Numbered from the stretch's first letter, positions 21,595-35,059 are shown. The stretch is 64,000 nt of DNA from Ligula intestinalis (GCA_036362985.1 JAYGXS010000008.1:11019368-11083367); one strand, 5' to 3'. The notes: generated by a model from the letters alone, not told the origin. Translations and numbers: made by a program.

Positions 21595-24425
21595 TCAGTA
21601 GAGTCTCACTCAATGCGAGATCAGTTGTTAATAAGATGACAGAACTTAAAACAGTAGCATTTGAGCTTGATCCAGATATGCTCTGTGTCACTGAATCTTG
21701 GACACTCTCTTATTTCTGCCTCGACACTCGCCATAGATAATTATAGTTTGTACAGACAAGACTGCATTGAAAACCGTGGCGGTGGTTACCTTCTTTATAT
21801 ACAATCATCCTTTGTACATTTCCCGTATCACCTGAGCAGTTCGTCATTTTCTGGAAATTTTGTCTTATTTCAGTCATCCTGCCGAACAATAAAAAAGCGA
21901 TAATTGGGTGTCTGCAATCCCCCCTGTAACTCAAGTAATTTAATGCAGCTGTGTGAAATGTTTGAAAAAGTTCCAGAGACTCAATTCAATGTCAGAATAA
22001 TTGTAGGGGATTTTAATCTGCCAGATATTGACTGGCATGCAAATACCTGTCCACCAAGATGTCAGAAATTGACACTATTAACGTTTCAAACATGTCGCAA
22101 CTGGTCATTTCAGTGACCAGAAATGACAACATATTCAATTTAATTTTGCAAATGATGTCCACCCTCTTCTTATGAATTTTTAATCGTGATATTTTCGCAA
22201 GTGACAACGCCTTAATTCACTGTTGTTTTCCAGTCTCTCTTTCTAAAAAGCCCTAGGTAAAATGCAATAAACTCGACTTTTGTAACGTGAACCATGAATT
22301 AATAAATGATTTCGTAAGTACCCTAGATTGGCATAGCATATTTTCAAATAACGATACCTTCTTCATCCAGGAGCTATTGCAAAGCCTTACAGAAAGTACT
22401 CAGGCTGTTATCCCACTTAAGATTTTTAAACCAAATTCGGCTTCTTCTACTGTGCCACATTTTCTCCAAAATAGACTTAAGAAATTGCGAAAAAAACTTA
22501 AGGATACGTCTAATAGCTCTTAATCAGTTCACTTAAAAATAGCGCAAATAGTTATATTAGCGCTTAAAATAAGGCTTGCACGAGAGAGGCGTAAACAGGC
22601 CACATCATTAAGTGATGCGAATTCTTCCAGATCTGTTGCTCAAGTCTTCCGTCTTCGGTCGTCGGCTAAGCTTCAGAAAGTCCTTCCACCCTTACTCAAT
22701 AGCAAAAACCATTTTGTTACAGAGGATTTGGAGAAAGCAACATTGCTAAATTCATTTTTCGCCAAGTTCTTTACCATCTAAACTAGCCCCGCTCCTAAAA
22801 TCCCTCTGTCGTGTGATTCAAATCTCAGTACCCTTAATTTGTCACCCGCTTGTATTCAAAAAAAATTGTCTTAAAAATTCACATTCGGTTGGAGCTGATA
22901 ATATTCCAAACTCACTCATCAAACGATTAAGAGATTTCCCACCGCTACTGAGTAAGTTATTTTCAGTGTTTCTTGAGAATGGCTTCTTCCCGGACTACTG
23001 GAAAACTTCTATTATAAGTCCCGTATTTAAATCTGGTTCTCGATCAGATATTCACAGTTACCACGGTGTTCATAAACGCCCTTTCTAGCTAAACTCCTTG
23101 AAAAACTAATTGCAAAAAAATTAAAGATTTTTACGTAAACAATAACAGTCTCAGCTCCCCACAGCACGGTTTTTTTACCGTACCGATCTTGCGAAACATG
23201 CCACATGTCTTTTCTAAACTTACTTACTTCTCTTCGTAATGATCATCTGTCTGTGATAGTTATCTATTTTGACCTTAGTAAAGCATTTTATAAAGTTCCT
23301 CATAGGAGGCTCCTAGCCAAACAAGAGGCTATAGGATTTTGTAGTCCTCTTACTGACTTCATCAGATCTTATCTTGAAAATTGACAACAAAAGGTCTTAG
23401 TGGGATCCTCATACTCTACGCCTACCCCAGTTTTGAGTGGTGTACTTAAAGGTACCGTGCTAGGTCTTCTGCTCTTCTTGCTTTACATAAATGATATCAT
23501 ATTGAGTGTTTAACACTCCCAATCTTATATTTATGTGGATGATCGAAAATTTGTTTGCTCCTTCTCTTAATATACGGCCGCGAGATGCCTAGAACAACTT
23601 AATTCTGATCTGCACGCTCTTTCGGCGTGGAGCTCAACATGGCAGATTGAGTTCTCACCTTCTAAGTGCCGATACATGTGCTTTGGGCCTGAAAGGCTGC
23701 CACAACCTGTTATTTTTCAAGGTTACCCAATGACTGAATGTTCTAGTATCAGAGACCTAGGTTTAAGCTACACCAATAGATTAGAATTTTCTCCTCACGC
23801 CGATAGAACTACTGCGAAAGCTGCACAGATTTGCGGCTTTATTTCTTATAATTACTATCTTCCTGAAATGAAATTAAGACTTTATCGTATGTTTATGCTT
23901 CCCACCTTAGAATACTTTTGCCCTTTTTCAGTCTCATGAATGAACTTAGCCGTTCAAAAATTGAAAAATTCAAAAAAGTTCACGTGAAAGCTGCTGTATC
24001 CGACAGCTTCTAGCACTTCTTACTCAAACAGATGCCGATTAAGGAAACTAAGGTTTCTTTGAGTCAGGAGATTGGAAACAGGCTTTTGTATCCTTTTCCG
24101 CCTTAATAATAGCACAACTCACCCCAGGACTTCTGTCATTACCCCCGTCAACCGCCCCTACAACCTAAGAAACTCGGCACTTTTTATACCCCCTCCTGCA
24201 TCTTCCCCATCTAAACGCTCTTTGTATTTTGCTTCCAGATCTAGCTTTCTTTGGAATAACTTGCCAATCGAAATTAGGTCGTTAACTAGACTGTCTGCTT
24301 TCAAACTAAGGCTGCACATTCATCTTAACACTGATTCTATTAATCTTTTATCCTCCTCATCTTTTCCAAGCAGCTTTCTACATGACTTTGAGAAAGGACC
24401 ATCGGAATTTAGGAGATCCTCTTGA
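21595..24425 (+). pseudogene. Endonuclease-RT ORF2 of family A LINE, broken
   Basis: The endonuclease starts at LNARSVVNKMTEL and continues with DPDMLCVTESWT and IIVGDFNLPDIDWH (about 21995-22035). RT pieces are SVGADNIPNSLIKRL (22880-22930), NGFFPDYWKTSIISPVFKSG (22980-23035), FDLSKAFYKVPH and LSGVLKGTVLG. The catalytic box reads YIYVDDRKF near 23530. The tail (23676-24425) holds AAQICGFISYNYYLPEM and RPYNLRNSALFIPP. The YVDD box keeps both aspartates, but many frames are broken. Confidence 0.85.
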
Positions 24426-24889
24426 AACTATTCTCTCTGCCTCATGTCCCCCGAGAATCTACGTGTTTCCATTAACCACCGCTGAATCAAACGAAGCCAC
24501 CTGGAAGTACTCAGTCTATAACGCTGTGGTTTCATTGACTACTAACCATCATCAGGCCTCTTACACCTATTTCTGCTCTACTAGTTCGTTCCTTCTACTA
24601 TCTTCCTAAGCGGTTTTTTCTCTTACACACTTTTTGAATATGAAGGTCCTTTGAACTATACCTCCCTTTTAATTGTAAGATTTTTTTTTAAATGCCATAA
24701 GTTTTAGTTTTTAAGTTCACAATTACCTTCAAAACATTGCCAAATGTTGCCCCAAAAGAAAAATTTCTGCTGACATTATGACGAATTTCTACGTCTTTTT
24801 GCACATATTGTCAAATACCTTTGTGAATTTTTATTTTTTCGAAATTAACTTTATGCAGATAGTGCCATACCGGTGCTGAAAAATATAAA

Positions 24890-25279
24890 TTCCGATTCCA
24901 AACCCCCAACTTCCACGTGCTCGCCATTGGTCCAGTGGGAGATTGGTGATATCGTAAAAAGATGCGCCTTAGTAACCTCGCCAAGGGTCAGCGAACACCC
25001 CAAACATACACGTGCTCGCAGTTGGTCCAGAGGGGGATTAGTAATATTGTAAATTGAAGCATCTCGGTGACCTCACCAAGGGTCAGCAAACAACCCCGCC
25101 CCCCGAGCCAAGAGTCGGCGAACACGCGCAAAAAAACACGCGCTTGCCCTTGACCCTATGGCGGATGAGTGTTAAATTAGAAAATTGCATCTCAGTTACC
25201 TCGCCCATCTCAGCGAGGATTGCCACAGCCCGCTTCGAAACCACCATAGCAGTTATATGTGTGGTTGCCTTTTTGGTCC
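24890..25279 (-). repeat. Inverted copy of the 95-bp minisatellite and its cap
   Basis: On the minus strand this is the same cap (GGACCAAAAAGGCAACCACA) and the same units containing GCTGACCCTTGG as at 15305-15725. One unit is altered (GAGCCAAGAGTCGGCGAACA). The cap abuts the 400 N gap, so the repeat cluster may be larger and may have caused the gap. Confidence 0.85.
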
Positions 25280-25679
25280 NNNNNNNNNNNNNNNNNNNNN
25301 NNNNNNNNNNNNNNNNNNNNNNNNNNNNNNNNNNNNNNNNNNNNNNNNNNNNNNNNNNNNNNNNNNNNNNNNNNNNNNNNNNNNNNNNNNNNNNNNNNNN
25401 NNNNNNNNNNNNNNNNNNNNNNNNNNNNNNNNNNNNNNNNNNNNNNNNNNNNNNNNNNNNNNNNNNNNNNNNNNNNNNNNNNNNNNNNNNNNNNNNNNNN
25501 NNNNNNNNNNNNNNNNNNNNNNNNNNNNNNNNNNNNNNNNNNNNNNNNNNNNNNNNNNNNNNNNNNNNNNNNNNNNNNNNNNNNNNNNNNNNNNNNNNNN
25601 NNNNNNNNNNNNNNNNNNNNNNNNNNNNNNNNNNNNNNNNNNNNNNNNNNNNNNNNNNNNNNNNNNNNNNNNNNNNNNN
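25280..25679. other. Assembly gap, 400 N
   Basis: Four hundred N bases directly after the minisatellite cap. Reading frames across the gap are artefacts. Confidence 0.99.
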
Positions 25680-28524
25680 GGTTCTCTAAATAACACATAT
25701 CATAAGTGACAAGGTTGCCCTTACCTTCTGCCTCATCGATCTTATAACTTTCTTCCTGTGGCATTTATCACAACGGAAAACGGAAACGTCACCGTTGCGT
25801 GCAGGCTTTTTTGGAAAATTTCGTTTGCGCAATCATACCGAAGCCGAGAGGGCAGCAGTCTTTTCTGTTGACAGTACACAACCACATCGGTTGAATTATG
25901 AGTTTTCACTAGCTCTTCGTATTGCGTTGGTTGAGATAGCCTGACAGATGGCGCACAGCGAGTGTCGGGGCTGCAAAAGACAAAAAAGGCTTATGTTAGT
26001 AAATCAACAGTTTAAGCCCTCTTAAGTTTCTGTTATTATCTTCGTAAGCACAGCTCCCAACACGTTGTAAGCTGCATAAATCACTTATTTTACAGGGTTT
26101 CCCCTGCCATGGACAGCTTTTAAAAATCTGCCTTTGCATACATTCTTTGTCTTTCACCTGGCCATACACTTTCCCCGGACGTAACCAGCGGCGTTGTTCT
26201 CATTGTATGTGAGCTGCATGATGCGATGGGGTTCGCGCCTAAGCTGTCTCATGCGGCTACTCCCGAAGGACTGAATTTAAGACAAATTTCATAATTTCTC
26301 GGCCAGTGCAATTTGCACGATTCTTCTTACTCAATCCTCATATAGCTTAAAATTTGCTCTTACTTGGCTTACGCATCTCTCACTGTTTGCATTTCCACGC
26401 CAGCATTTTCGCCATTTGCGCCTTCTGCCAAAACGATTTATACTACGCGCACATTTACTGCTACCCGTTTACAATTTTGCCTACCTCTTATTGTTTGCCA
26501 CTCACGCAGGAGCAGTCTGCCGCTTCGTTGGTCTTCAATATTCCCTTCCCTGATTACTCGCACAAAAAGAATGCTTCCCGGTTAAATTTTTGTCACGATA
26601 GCATTAACTTTGCTCTTATATTCATCTCCCTTTACGCTTTGGCCTTCCTTATATTCTCATTCAAACAAACGTTCATTTTTGGCTCTTATTCCTTTTGTTA
26701 TTTCCTGCTATCGCCGTCTATAACTTGCCAGTTTACTGTCCCACCCATATAACCCACCTTATAAAACGTTCCGTAAGACAGAAGGACCTTCGTTTCCCAA
26801 TATCGCCTTGGCCTCACTTATCATTCTCGCCGTTACGTGCATATAAATAGCACTAAACTGCTGGTCCTCTAGGTCTTTTCGAAGAGCCCATGATAACGGA
26901 CGTACCCAGCCAGCCAGCCAAATCCAAGGATCCCCCGTTTAACTTCAAGAAAGATTGGAAGTAATCCGGAGGTGACGACGGGGAGGCAATGGGAGTGAGA
27001 ACGGGTTTTCAACCTGCATATCGCCGTCCTCACTCCCATCATCAACCCCTGCTCTCTCTGCCGAAATTTAAGGGAGGTTATGTATATCAAGTTATCCGCA
27101 AAATAATATCAAATGTCACCTAAAGCGCACTTTTAGTTCAAAATAGTCAAAAATGAATAAGATTGCCTTAAAGGTCCGTCTACAGAATTCTGGACACTTC
27201 GGGTTGCTGAATAATCCATATACCTTAACGCTCAACCCCGAATGCATCCTTATTCCCCCGTCGTCAACCTCACCCTGTTTTGGGCATGTGCTGGCAGGGA
27301 AGGCCAAAGTTATGCATATTACCTTGCTTTGTCCCCTCGTGCAGATTGCATATTTGCAAAGACTCACCATACAAAAGGAGTTGATAGGGTCCTCAAGGGC
27401 ATTTCTTGCCTGTAACCCATAAAATATACTTATATATAAAACATACTTTTAACCATCCAGAAATGAACAACTGCTTAAAGTTTTCCACCTCCCGTGCCTC
27501 ACCAAACATGCCGTCCCATGATTACAGATTCCGTTTGCCACTGGGACAGTCAATTTTAGGTGCTTAAAACTGCGCCAACATACTAAACTGGATCAAATGT
27601 TATGGACTCAGCCACATCCAGTCTCGATTTACCTCTGTCCAGGGCCAAGATTTACACATGTCGGCTTGTTCATTGCAGTCCTCCAAAAATAAAGAACGCC
27701 AATGAACTATCTAAATTGACTAAAACTCACAGTAAAATAAAAATGAACGATCACTAGGGCTGTATCACGGCCCCGTGTAACCAAGTTTGGCACAAAAACT
27801 TCGGATAGACACACATGTTAGCAGTCTAAGAAAGCATTGCTTTGCTGGTCGTTAACAATCCTCTAGAGGCCAAGAGTATGTCAGGTTGATTTCACGCCAA
27901 GCTTTTTTCGTTGTTCTAATCGTACTCAGAAAGTGCAAGCATACAGAACACCGGTGTGGTACTGACGAAATCTAATGGTAGCAGCATTTAGCTATGACGA
28001 TGCTTAATATAAGATACACATCGATGTTTCCGTTGCACGCTTAGTGAATATAAGCAATCAATGGGAAAATAATCCTACTCGTACAAGTGCCAAAAATGAA
28101 TTGAGAAACGGACTAAACAGGGCAATTTATTCAAACTTGGATAGTAAATTCCCGATTCACCACCCTAATAAATAAGAACAGAGGCAAACGACGACGGGCA
28201 GTAAATATATCAGGCTAACTGATGAAGCAGAACTTATGTATTCTGTATTTGTCCTGATGAAGATTTTGGTAAAGGCCAAGGCCCAAAGGTTCTAGTAGGC
28301 AATTTTCGCCATTTCAAACAAACGAAAAGTATACTGGCTTCCTCAGTGATCTGAGAGACCGTGTCGGCTTTTCGTTGCACTTTTCGTATTTTCTCGACCA
28401 GCATTACAAATATTCCACATTAAGCGTCAGCTAACTCACTACAACTGCTCCAGTAGGCATGTGTGAAAATTCACTGTCGGCTCGTTTTGACCTTCGGGCA
28501 AATACGCGAGAGTCAAGGTACAGG
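25680..28524. other. 2.8 kb upstream of CRTC exon 1, no recognised gene
   Basis: No domain or transposon family that I know is visible. Open frames such as 26354-26752 have no family resemblance and unremarkable composition. The segment precedes the CRTC start and may contain its promoter or 5' UTR exons, but no specific promoter element can be supported by eye. Confidence 0.5.
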
Positions 28525-28656
28525 ATGACGGGGAAACCTCAAAATAGCATTCATCCTCGTAAATTTAAGGAGAAAATAGAGCTTTTAAAGCAAAAAGAAG
28601 CGGAATTAAATGCAAATTTCCTTGCAGCCATGCGTGATATGCATGAGATTCGCATG
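28525..28656 (+). CDS. CRTC: CRTC (CREB-regulated transcription coactivator), first coding exon
   Basis: This is a coding exon of 44 codons. The segment HPRKFKEKIELLKQKEAE matches the CRTC/TORC N-terminal signature (NPRKFSEKIALHNQKQAE in vertebrates), and the following residues to MRDMHEIRM fit as well. In the family this basic-amphipathic helix oligomerises and binds the bZIP domain of CREB to raise transcription in the nucleus. The ATG at 28525 is chosen because family proteins have only a few residues before the NPRKF motif; an in-frame ATG at 28459 is possible. The exon ends at ATG|GTATGA (donor at 28657) in phase 0, just where vertebrate first exons end. The next exon was not found. Confidence 0.85.
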
Positions 28657-31384
28657 GTATGACTTCGCTGTCAATCTCCGATTTTAGGCAACAAATATAT
28701 GGGAAATATCCTCACAAAAGAGTACTTCACCAACCGGACTCCAAATTGCAAGTGATTTACTTTCTCCTAAAGAAAATTTATCAAAGTACGAGTACGATTC
28801 GGAATCACGCGACTTGGTGAGCGAAGGTTTTCTCTTAAATGCTGTAATTATCACAAAACCTTTTTGCAAGCTGACATTTTATAAGTATGAAGTATTTTTG
28901 ACGCTATGGTCTTCATTTAGAAGATTTATTGATCCATATGTACGTTGTTACCAGTAACCTATAATGCCAATTTTTTTCTGTTTGCGGCAGTTGCCGAATA
29001 TATTTTATAGTTAAGTCTGTGCAAAATCAAATATTATATCCTTGAAAAGTATTCCTCCTGCGGATAAAAATTGCTTCTCAAAATTTTCATTAACTGCATT
29101 CTACAGCTTCTTCGGCTTCTTCTGTTAGCTAACAGCTGTTCAGCACTTTCCCCAAGACTATTTTGCATTGTCGCATTCCCCCTAGCGTCTTGAGCGTTTC
29201 AATGGCAACCTGTTTCATTTTTTGTAAATATCCACTGCATTATTTTCAGCTTTTTAGGAACTAAGACACAAAGTACTTCCGTTTCTTGTTGACTTGCCAC
29301 AGAACCGGTGACACTAGACACCTTTTAAACGTCACGTCAACTTGGTAATATATATCTTACCAAGTTACGTCCTATAGGACTTAAGCGATAGTATCAAAGG
29401 ATCATACACCAATGTCGGACATTAAAACGAATGGCTTTCCCCCATGTTCTTTTTGCCATTGCGTCGACGCCGTTGGTGCATCAAAACAGTCCTTCTATTT
29501 CACAAAAAGCGTTTTTACACGTTCTTAAACCTCGCTTTTTGCCATTTCAAAGAATCACTGCTTCAATGGGCAATGGCAATTGTGGATATATTTAGTGGCC
29601 ATTAGAATTACCTTGTGCTGCCGCTTTTTGGAGCTAAGAGTACAGCCTTTTGAGGGGTTTAACTAACCCAAGAGATCCCAAAACCTATCTTAACAAGCCA
29701 TTAGACTACATCCTTTCCTGCATAAATTGTGGGCATAGAATTAAAACTAAATAGCATCGTTAGAGTTTTTACTTCTTTTGAGTATCAATTTATCGTTTTG
29801 ACTAACATAGGCTTAGTGCTGCTATAAACTGAGGCTGTTTAAGAAAAATCATTTAAAGCAGCTGTAGTCCATGTCAATACTTTTAAATTATGGAAGTGTT
29901 TGTAAACAAATCATGGCTTTCTCATAACACCCACCTCCAACTGCTATCGAACCGTTCTTCTTACTGAAAATGGATCCACTAACACGGTTAATATAGGTAA
30001 AATGGCATGCTGCAGACAATATATGGCTTGTATCGCACAGATATTTTGGGCTTAATTCATGCAAGAAATAACCATAGTAAAAAGTATTGCAGACAGGGCA
30101 GGAACCTGGGGCTGTCACCCATGCCTTGTTTTCTGGCTCACCGAGTCGCCTGACTCTAAGCATTGCACAAAAAACTCCTGCCATTTAGACTCACGTCGGA
30201 AATATTTGCCTTATAAGAGCTGTGCGCACTAATCGATTGTTAGCGTTCGTAATTTCTTCGTTTATGTTAATCCATACACTCACCAGTCTCCACTCTCCAT
30301 TCCTATATCAATTTGCCGTCACTGAAATCCATTAAAAATTGAAAAGTTGATCTAAAAATGGTAGAGCAGTGCTGACCGATTGCATTACCAAACGAACCAG
30401 GATTGAGAGTGGCTGGCTATTGACGGAAAATAAGCCAAAATTGGCCACGCCAGTTTCTCTTGTCAGTTACGCTACTGGTACAACATTTTTGCTCTTCGTG
30501 CTTAAGTTTGGCCTGTTATCGTTTATTTCCGCCAACGCTATACCAAATTTACTCTCTACTGTTTGATTGTTTTATTGGTTGTGAACCCTTAAGGTTTGTT
30601 TTCCTGCTGGCATCTTATCTGTACTGCCGTCAGTCTTCGTAAAGCACCACTTATATTTTATACCATCGCCTTGCATACCAATTTCGAGTACTTAAAGTCA
30701 ACATTTAAAGTGTTGCCAAAGTGGAACAAGGCCGTACATGCGCCAGTCTAAAGAACCTTTCCTCACCATCCCATTCCTGTACAGTTTGGATACTCTGTTT
30801 TCCCTTATCCTAGGCGCACCTTCCAAGTTTAAGCCAAAGTGCTTGATTTCTATGTTGTAGTTGGAAGTGATAGTGCAAAAAAGTCATGTTACTATCGGCG
30901 TTCCTGTTCTTATGTGCACAGGAGCAAGTAGCTTCGTTTGGGCGGATTTTTCTTACACATTTAAATCAATCTCACGGACGAAAGTTCTTTAGCTTTCATC
31001 TGTTAGGGTGAGGACTCTCTCCAGGTACCAAAGTCTGACGCCAGACCTGTTAAAACAGTACGCCATATAGGCCCTAGTCGGTGTGTTGTTTTTATTTTAT
31101 GTATGTGCATCTAGCTTACTCGTCACATCAAAATAATGTTCCATTTTATTCTAGGCAGTCGTTCCAGTTGATCTTTAGACAGAACCAGATAAAATAACTG
31201 GATCTGTTGTTTGTCCAACGTGCCCCTCTCGCCAAACTTGGCTGTCTTTTGTAGTATTCCCATATACGTGGATTGGCTCTTACACTTTCATTTGAGAGAC
31301 TGCATCGCTGCTCGTGCCTCTAATTATCATACACAGCAAAATAAAGCTGTCTTTGTTGCTCTTCTATTGGAGTTTCCACGCTCT

Positions 31385-31442
31385 CGGTGGGAGTCGAAGG
31401 CTTTAGTACAGTCAACGCTTTAGCCACTTGAGCTATGAGGCC
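31385..31442 (-). other. tRNA-like sequence
   Basis: On the minus strand it reads CCTCATAGCTCAAGTGGCTA, with the A-box-like TAGCTCAAGTGG, and then CCTTCGACTCCCACCGAG, a B-box-like element. The spacing is right for a tRNA, but the acceptor stem does not close. Likely a tRNA pseudogene or SINE head. Confidence 0.4.
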
Positions 31443-31919
31443 CTTGTTGGCAGCCGTGAGTTAAGACATATTTGATTCAAATGGGTCAAATTAATTATTC
31501 AAATTTAACGACACTCCTTATACTAATAAGATGTGCCTGGTAGTCCTCTAGTAGCGTGGGTTGGAATTTCACCAGGGCCCACGAGCTTCAAGTTAATTAT
31601 TCAAATCTGCCACCCCTACTAATTGAGATTCGCTTGTAAGATTTTAAGCTTGGACCGCGCCCTGAAGTTCAGTCACTGAGACCAAAAATGAGTCAGAATT
31701 CTTCGGCTCAATATGTTCCAGTGGTCGCAAAAAACTTTATCTATTTCTGATTAAATTTCTTGGGATGCCGATACTTCAAGATATTTATATACATATCCTA
31801 TCCGCCCAGCGGTGGAGGCTCGAGAGAAAGCTCTCATGGCAATATGGGTGGACGAGTGGGTCCTCTGATAGATCGGTGTACGCGTCTATGCCACTGTATA
31901 TTCTCGCTCTACTACCAGT

Positions 31920-32105
31920 GAGACCGTGGGCTCGTAGATCAACTGTTAGGACGTGCGCCCTGACGGAATAGATCGCGAGTTCAAATCTCGGTGTGGCAGC
32001 AATTTCAGCGGCCACACTGGGGTTGGGTATCACTAGCCGATGACGCCTAACAAGGCAGAAGGGGCCTTCCTAGTGTCCCCTGTCTTTGCTGGTAATGCCC
32101 TTCTG
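31920..32105 (+). repeat. tRNA-derived SINE, subfamily 1
   Basis: The tRNA-like head ends with GCGAGTTCAAATCTCG (B box). It is followed by GTGTGGCAGCAATTTCAGCG and GCCACACTGGGGTTG, where GTGTGGC and GCCACAC can form a hairpin. The tail is GTCTTTGCTGGTAATGCCCT, and it runs into a (TA)n tract. A second copy of this subfamily is at 42795-42985. Confidence 0.7.
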
Positions 32106-32110
32106 CGTGT

Positions 32111-32148
<38 letters not shown>
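32111..32148. repeat. (TA)n microsatellite
   Basis: Alternating TA for about 33 bases, directly downstream of the SINE tail, where such tracts commonly grow. Confidence 0.95.
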
Positions 32149-32150
<2 letters not shown>

Positions 32151-32154
32151 GCGA

Positions 32155-32300
32155 CATGGACAGTGGTTAGAACGTTTGAATTCTAAATAACGGCCACGCG
32201 TTCGAGCCTCTCGGGGGCCGCTGGTGACAATTAATAAGCCACAAATGGCCATTAAAGTCTCCCTGGTCTTCGTCGGTAATGTATTTCTGCCATTTTATCC
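32155..32300 (+). repeat. tRNA-derived SINE, subfamily 2, short copy
   Basis: AGTGGTTAGAACGTTTGAAT and CGCGTTCGAGCCTCTCGG resemble the A/D-arm and B-box parts of a tRNA. The SINE body AATAAGCCACAAATGGCCAT and tail GTCTCCCTGGTCTTCGTCGG match the other copies. The 5' module present in longer copies is missing. Confidence 0.65.
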
Positions 32301-33229
32301 TTTCCATTCGAACCCATCCGCCAACAGGCCAAACTGCGCTACGGAAATGGAGAGCAGAGGGATAACGGGGTCGCCGATGCACGTATTGCGTTCGAAGCAA
32401 AGCCTCCATTCAGTCAAAAAAATGAAACTGCCCGCAGCTGTTCAACCACCGCTCCACTGACCGATGTCCCTCCCACGACTTCCTTCTCTACGAACTCGAA
32501 TTCTACTTATCGGGACTCCCTCAAACTCCACCCCTGCTCATCTGGCCTTCAGAGTGGTAACAGGTCAGTTATCTCTTTATTCACTTGCCCCACTGAAAAT
32601 AACAAAAAAAACCTACTAGAAGTCTGTCGATGCATTTTAGCGAATTAGGCTCTCATGCGTTAAACCGTCAATAAGCAGATGTAATGGTATAAATATAATG
32701 GTGTTCGGCAGCTATAGGCTATGCAAGGCTTACCACTACCAAGCAAATGAAGTTCTAACTCTTGGGCGGATAGGCGCGACTCCAGGCGTTCTAGTCCCAT
32801 GGAGCAGAGAAGAATCCCTTACTGGTTGCGCTTTTGCATTAATTTTAGTACACGCTCGTGATCTAGATCCGATTACTTCTTTTTTTCATGCTATAAATGT
32901 AAATTCAAATCGATTGGCGTTTCGATTTCGACGCATTCAGGGGCAGAAGCAGCGAAAATCTACGAACAACTTGCGTATGACAAGATGGCGCGTTTTCGCT
33001 TGTGTAAAGATTGCCTTAACACGTTCGGTGTTTCTGAGGTCTAATAGGCGGACAATTGCATCCTGCTAGCGTTATGATATGGTAGCCTATAGCGTCTTCG
33101 ATGAAAGAGGACAACGAAAGTGGTCAGTTTGTCCGTAACCGACGCGGGGACCAAAGTATTCACTCGAATCCGAGTAAGATGGGAGGGTGATTGAGCGCTG
33201 GAACCACTTGATTATCTCTTTTTTGCTTT

Positions 33230-33650
33230 CTCACTCCGCCTGCATGTGCCTATGCAGCACTCTGTATGTGGACGGAAAACCAATATGCCGATTGACTGTA
33301 TTCCCATCAGAGGTCATGGTCTTGGTCTTCTCCCTAATTACCTTCTTATTCTGCTGGCAGTAGCAAAGTTTGTTCGGGGTGCGTAGCCACTTGTTTTGAG
33401 TCATCGTTCGCTCAGCTGGTGCTGGTGTATACGCACCTGTGGCGTGCGTTGGGCAGAGGCTTTTTGTCTCGCTGGTCCGTACGTTCATCCTCATGATTGG
33501 GCAGTCTCACTTTGCTTTGGCACACGAGGAAGGAGGGGGTAAGGTATCATAGGGTCAACGCTGCGTGCGTGGCTGTTAGGAGCTGATATTTTCGAGGGAG
33601 AATCCGCAACATCGGGCCAACAAACGCCATGTTCCAGCGATCGCATCTTC
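33230..33650 (-). mobile_element. Penelope-like element remnant (GIY-YIG C-terminus and end)
   Basis: On the minus strand DGNTVNRHIGFPSTYRVLHR (about 33240-33310) matches the DxNSVNRHxDLPxAYKVLR signature that ends PLE GIY-YIG endonucleases. The terminal sequence CGATCGCATCTTCT near 33630 is the same as that found downstream of ribozyme motifs elsewhere in the window. The remainder is too decayed to read. Confidence 0.6.
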
Positions 33651-35059
33651 TCATTCTGAGCTGCGCGCGCAGCTGTCAAGCTCTTTACGGCTAAATGCGT
33701 GGCTTGGAAAGTTGCCTGCAGGCAGAATAATCCTGTCGCTCTCCGTACTGGGCATCAGGTCGCGGTGGCCTCTTCATACTCACTCACATAAACTCCGAGT
33801 TACTTACACTTAGTTTATCTCCATGAAGGTTCGACCATTGATCCAGATGGGGTCCAGCGTGCGCCTCATGGCAGGACTGGTACAGAAACTGTGGTACGAG
33901 ACTTGCGCAGTATCGACCGCGCTCTCTTTCTCAAATGGGCCCGGACGCAGTCGCAAAAACTGGGGCCTAAACTGCGCGCCGGCTGTGGGCGCGGCGTGAG
34001 CCTGCACCGAGGTGTGCCACGACACCCCTGTGTGCTATTTGTTGTACATATGCATCTCGCCGACGCATACTATGTACTTATCTACTCATATTATATGAGT
34101 AGAGTGACCAGCATGTGACAGCGTAGGTGAGGGGGAAGAGAGTGAGGTAGACCGCCTGCAATCCGGATCAGGAGCAACTTGCGGGCTGACTAGATGTACC
34201 CAACCAAGCGGTGTTCCCTCGGCTCTTTGTCGGTAACACTGCTCATCGCCTACATGCCCATTTAACCGTCTCTCTATTTACTTATCTGTACGGTCTACCC
34301 ACCCACCCACCCTCAGGGGTCTTTAGTTCTCGGTCATAAGCCTTAGATAAGCTGCCAAGCTAGGTGAAGTCTTCTCGGCTGGTGCATCTGGCGAATGGAC
34401 AGTCAATTGTATGTACTAGGAGGGATTGGTGTTGGCCCCCTGCGTTGACTTTAGCGTTTAAAAAAAGCCTATCGCGCTTCTCCGACCAAACCATATTTGG
34501 GCTGGGAGATGGGCTTCCCAGAAAAAATTGTGCGTTACGCCGTTAACCGTCATTTTTCTCAGCTCTGGCAATTCTGACCTGCCAGTAATGGGGGGCGGAG
34601 GCGAGGGGAGAGTCTTCGCTAGTGGCAGACGCGCACAACCCGGCTGAATTCGCCCAGTATGTGTCGGCATGGTTACCAGTCAGTCTTCCACTCGTCTTGC
34701 CTCACAACGCCGTCTCTATGTCCTCTTTGCTGGTCGTCAGGCCATTCAGCCTGCCTGAAATATGCCTCCTCACTCCGATTCGGGCTGTGACACCTGTACT
34801 CATTTGCTACCTATTGATTCCACACTGAGAAAAGATCACAGGCCAGTATGACGTCCAAAAATTGGACCTTGATCACCCTAATTAGGACCTAGTGCCTATA
34901 TATGCCAAGATTACGCTCAAACAGCTCAAGTTCAATCAGTTCGCCCTTCCCATGAAGCCAACACGTCTCTCGTTCATTTCAACCATTCACCTCACGTAGA
35001 TAGGGTTCCTTTACCTGCAGCAAACACTGACCAGTGACGAGATCCACTAGTGTCTAGGC

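Larger units (their letters stand above)
20300..24660 (+). mobile_element. Family A LINE, near full-length but decayed
   Basis: The sense-strand copy carries ORF1 (about 20308-21580), endonuclease (21600-22260), RT (22270-23620), a C-terminal tail (to 24425) and a T-rich 3' region. It is collinear with the antisense element at 1-4200. Together the two copies cover all parts of the family, because the first lacks its 3' end. Confidence 0.85.

Noticed and set aside
25054..25764. Several long frames across the 400 N gap
   Set aside because: They consist almost wholly of unknown residues and are artefacts.
26354..26752. 132-codon open frame upstream of CRTC
   Set aside because: No family resemblance, hydrophobic/Cys-rich composition typical of AT-rich chance frames, no splice context.
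28254..28300. CTGATGAAGATTTTGG as a hammerhead
   Set aside because: No GAAA core and no closing stem II follow at the right distance.
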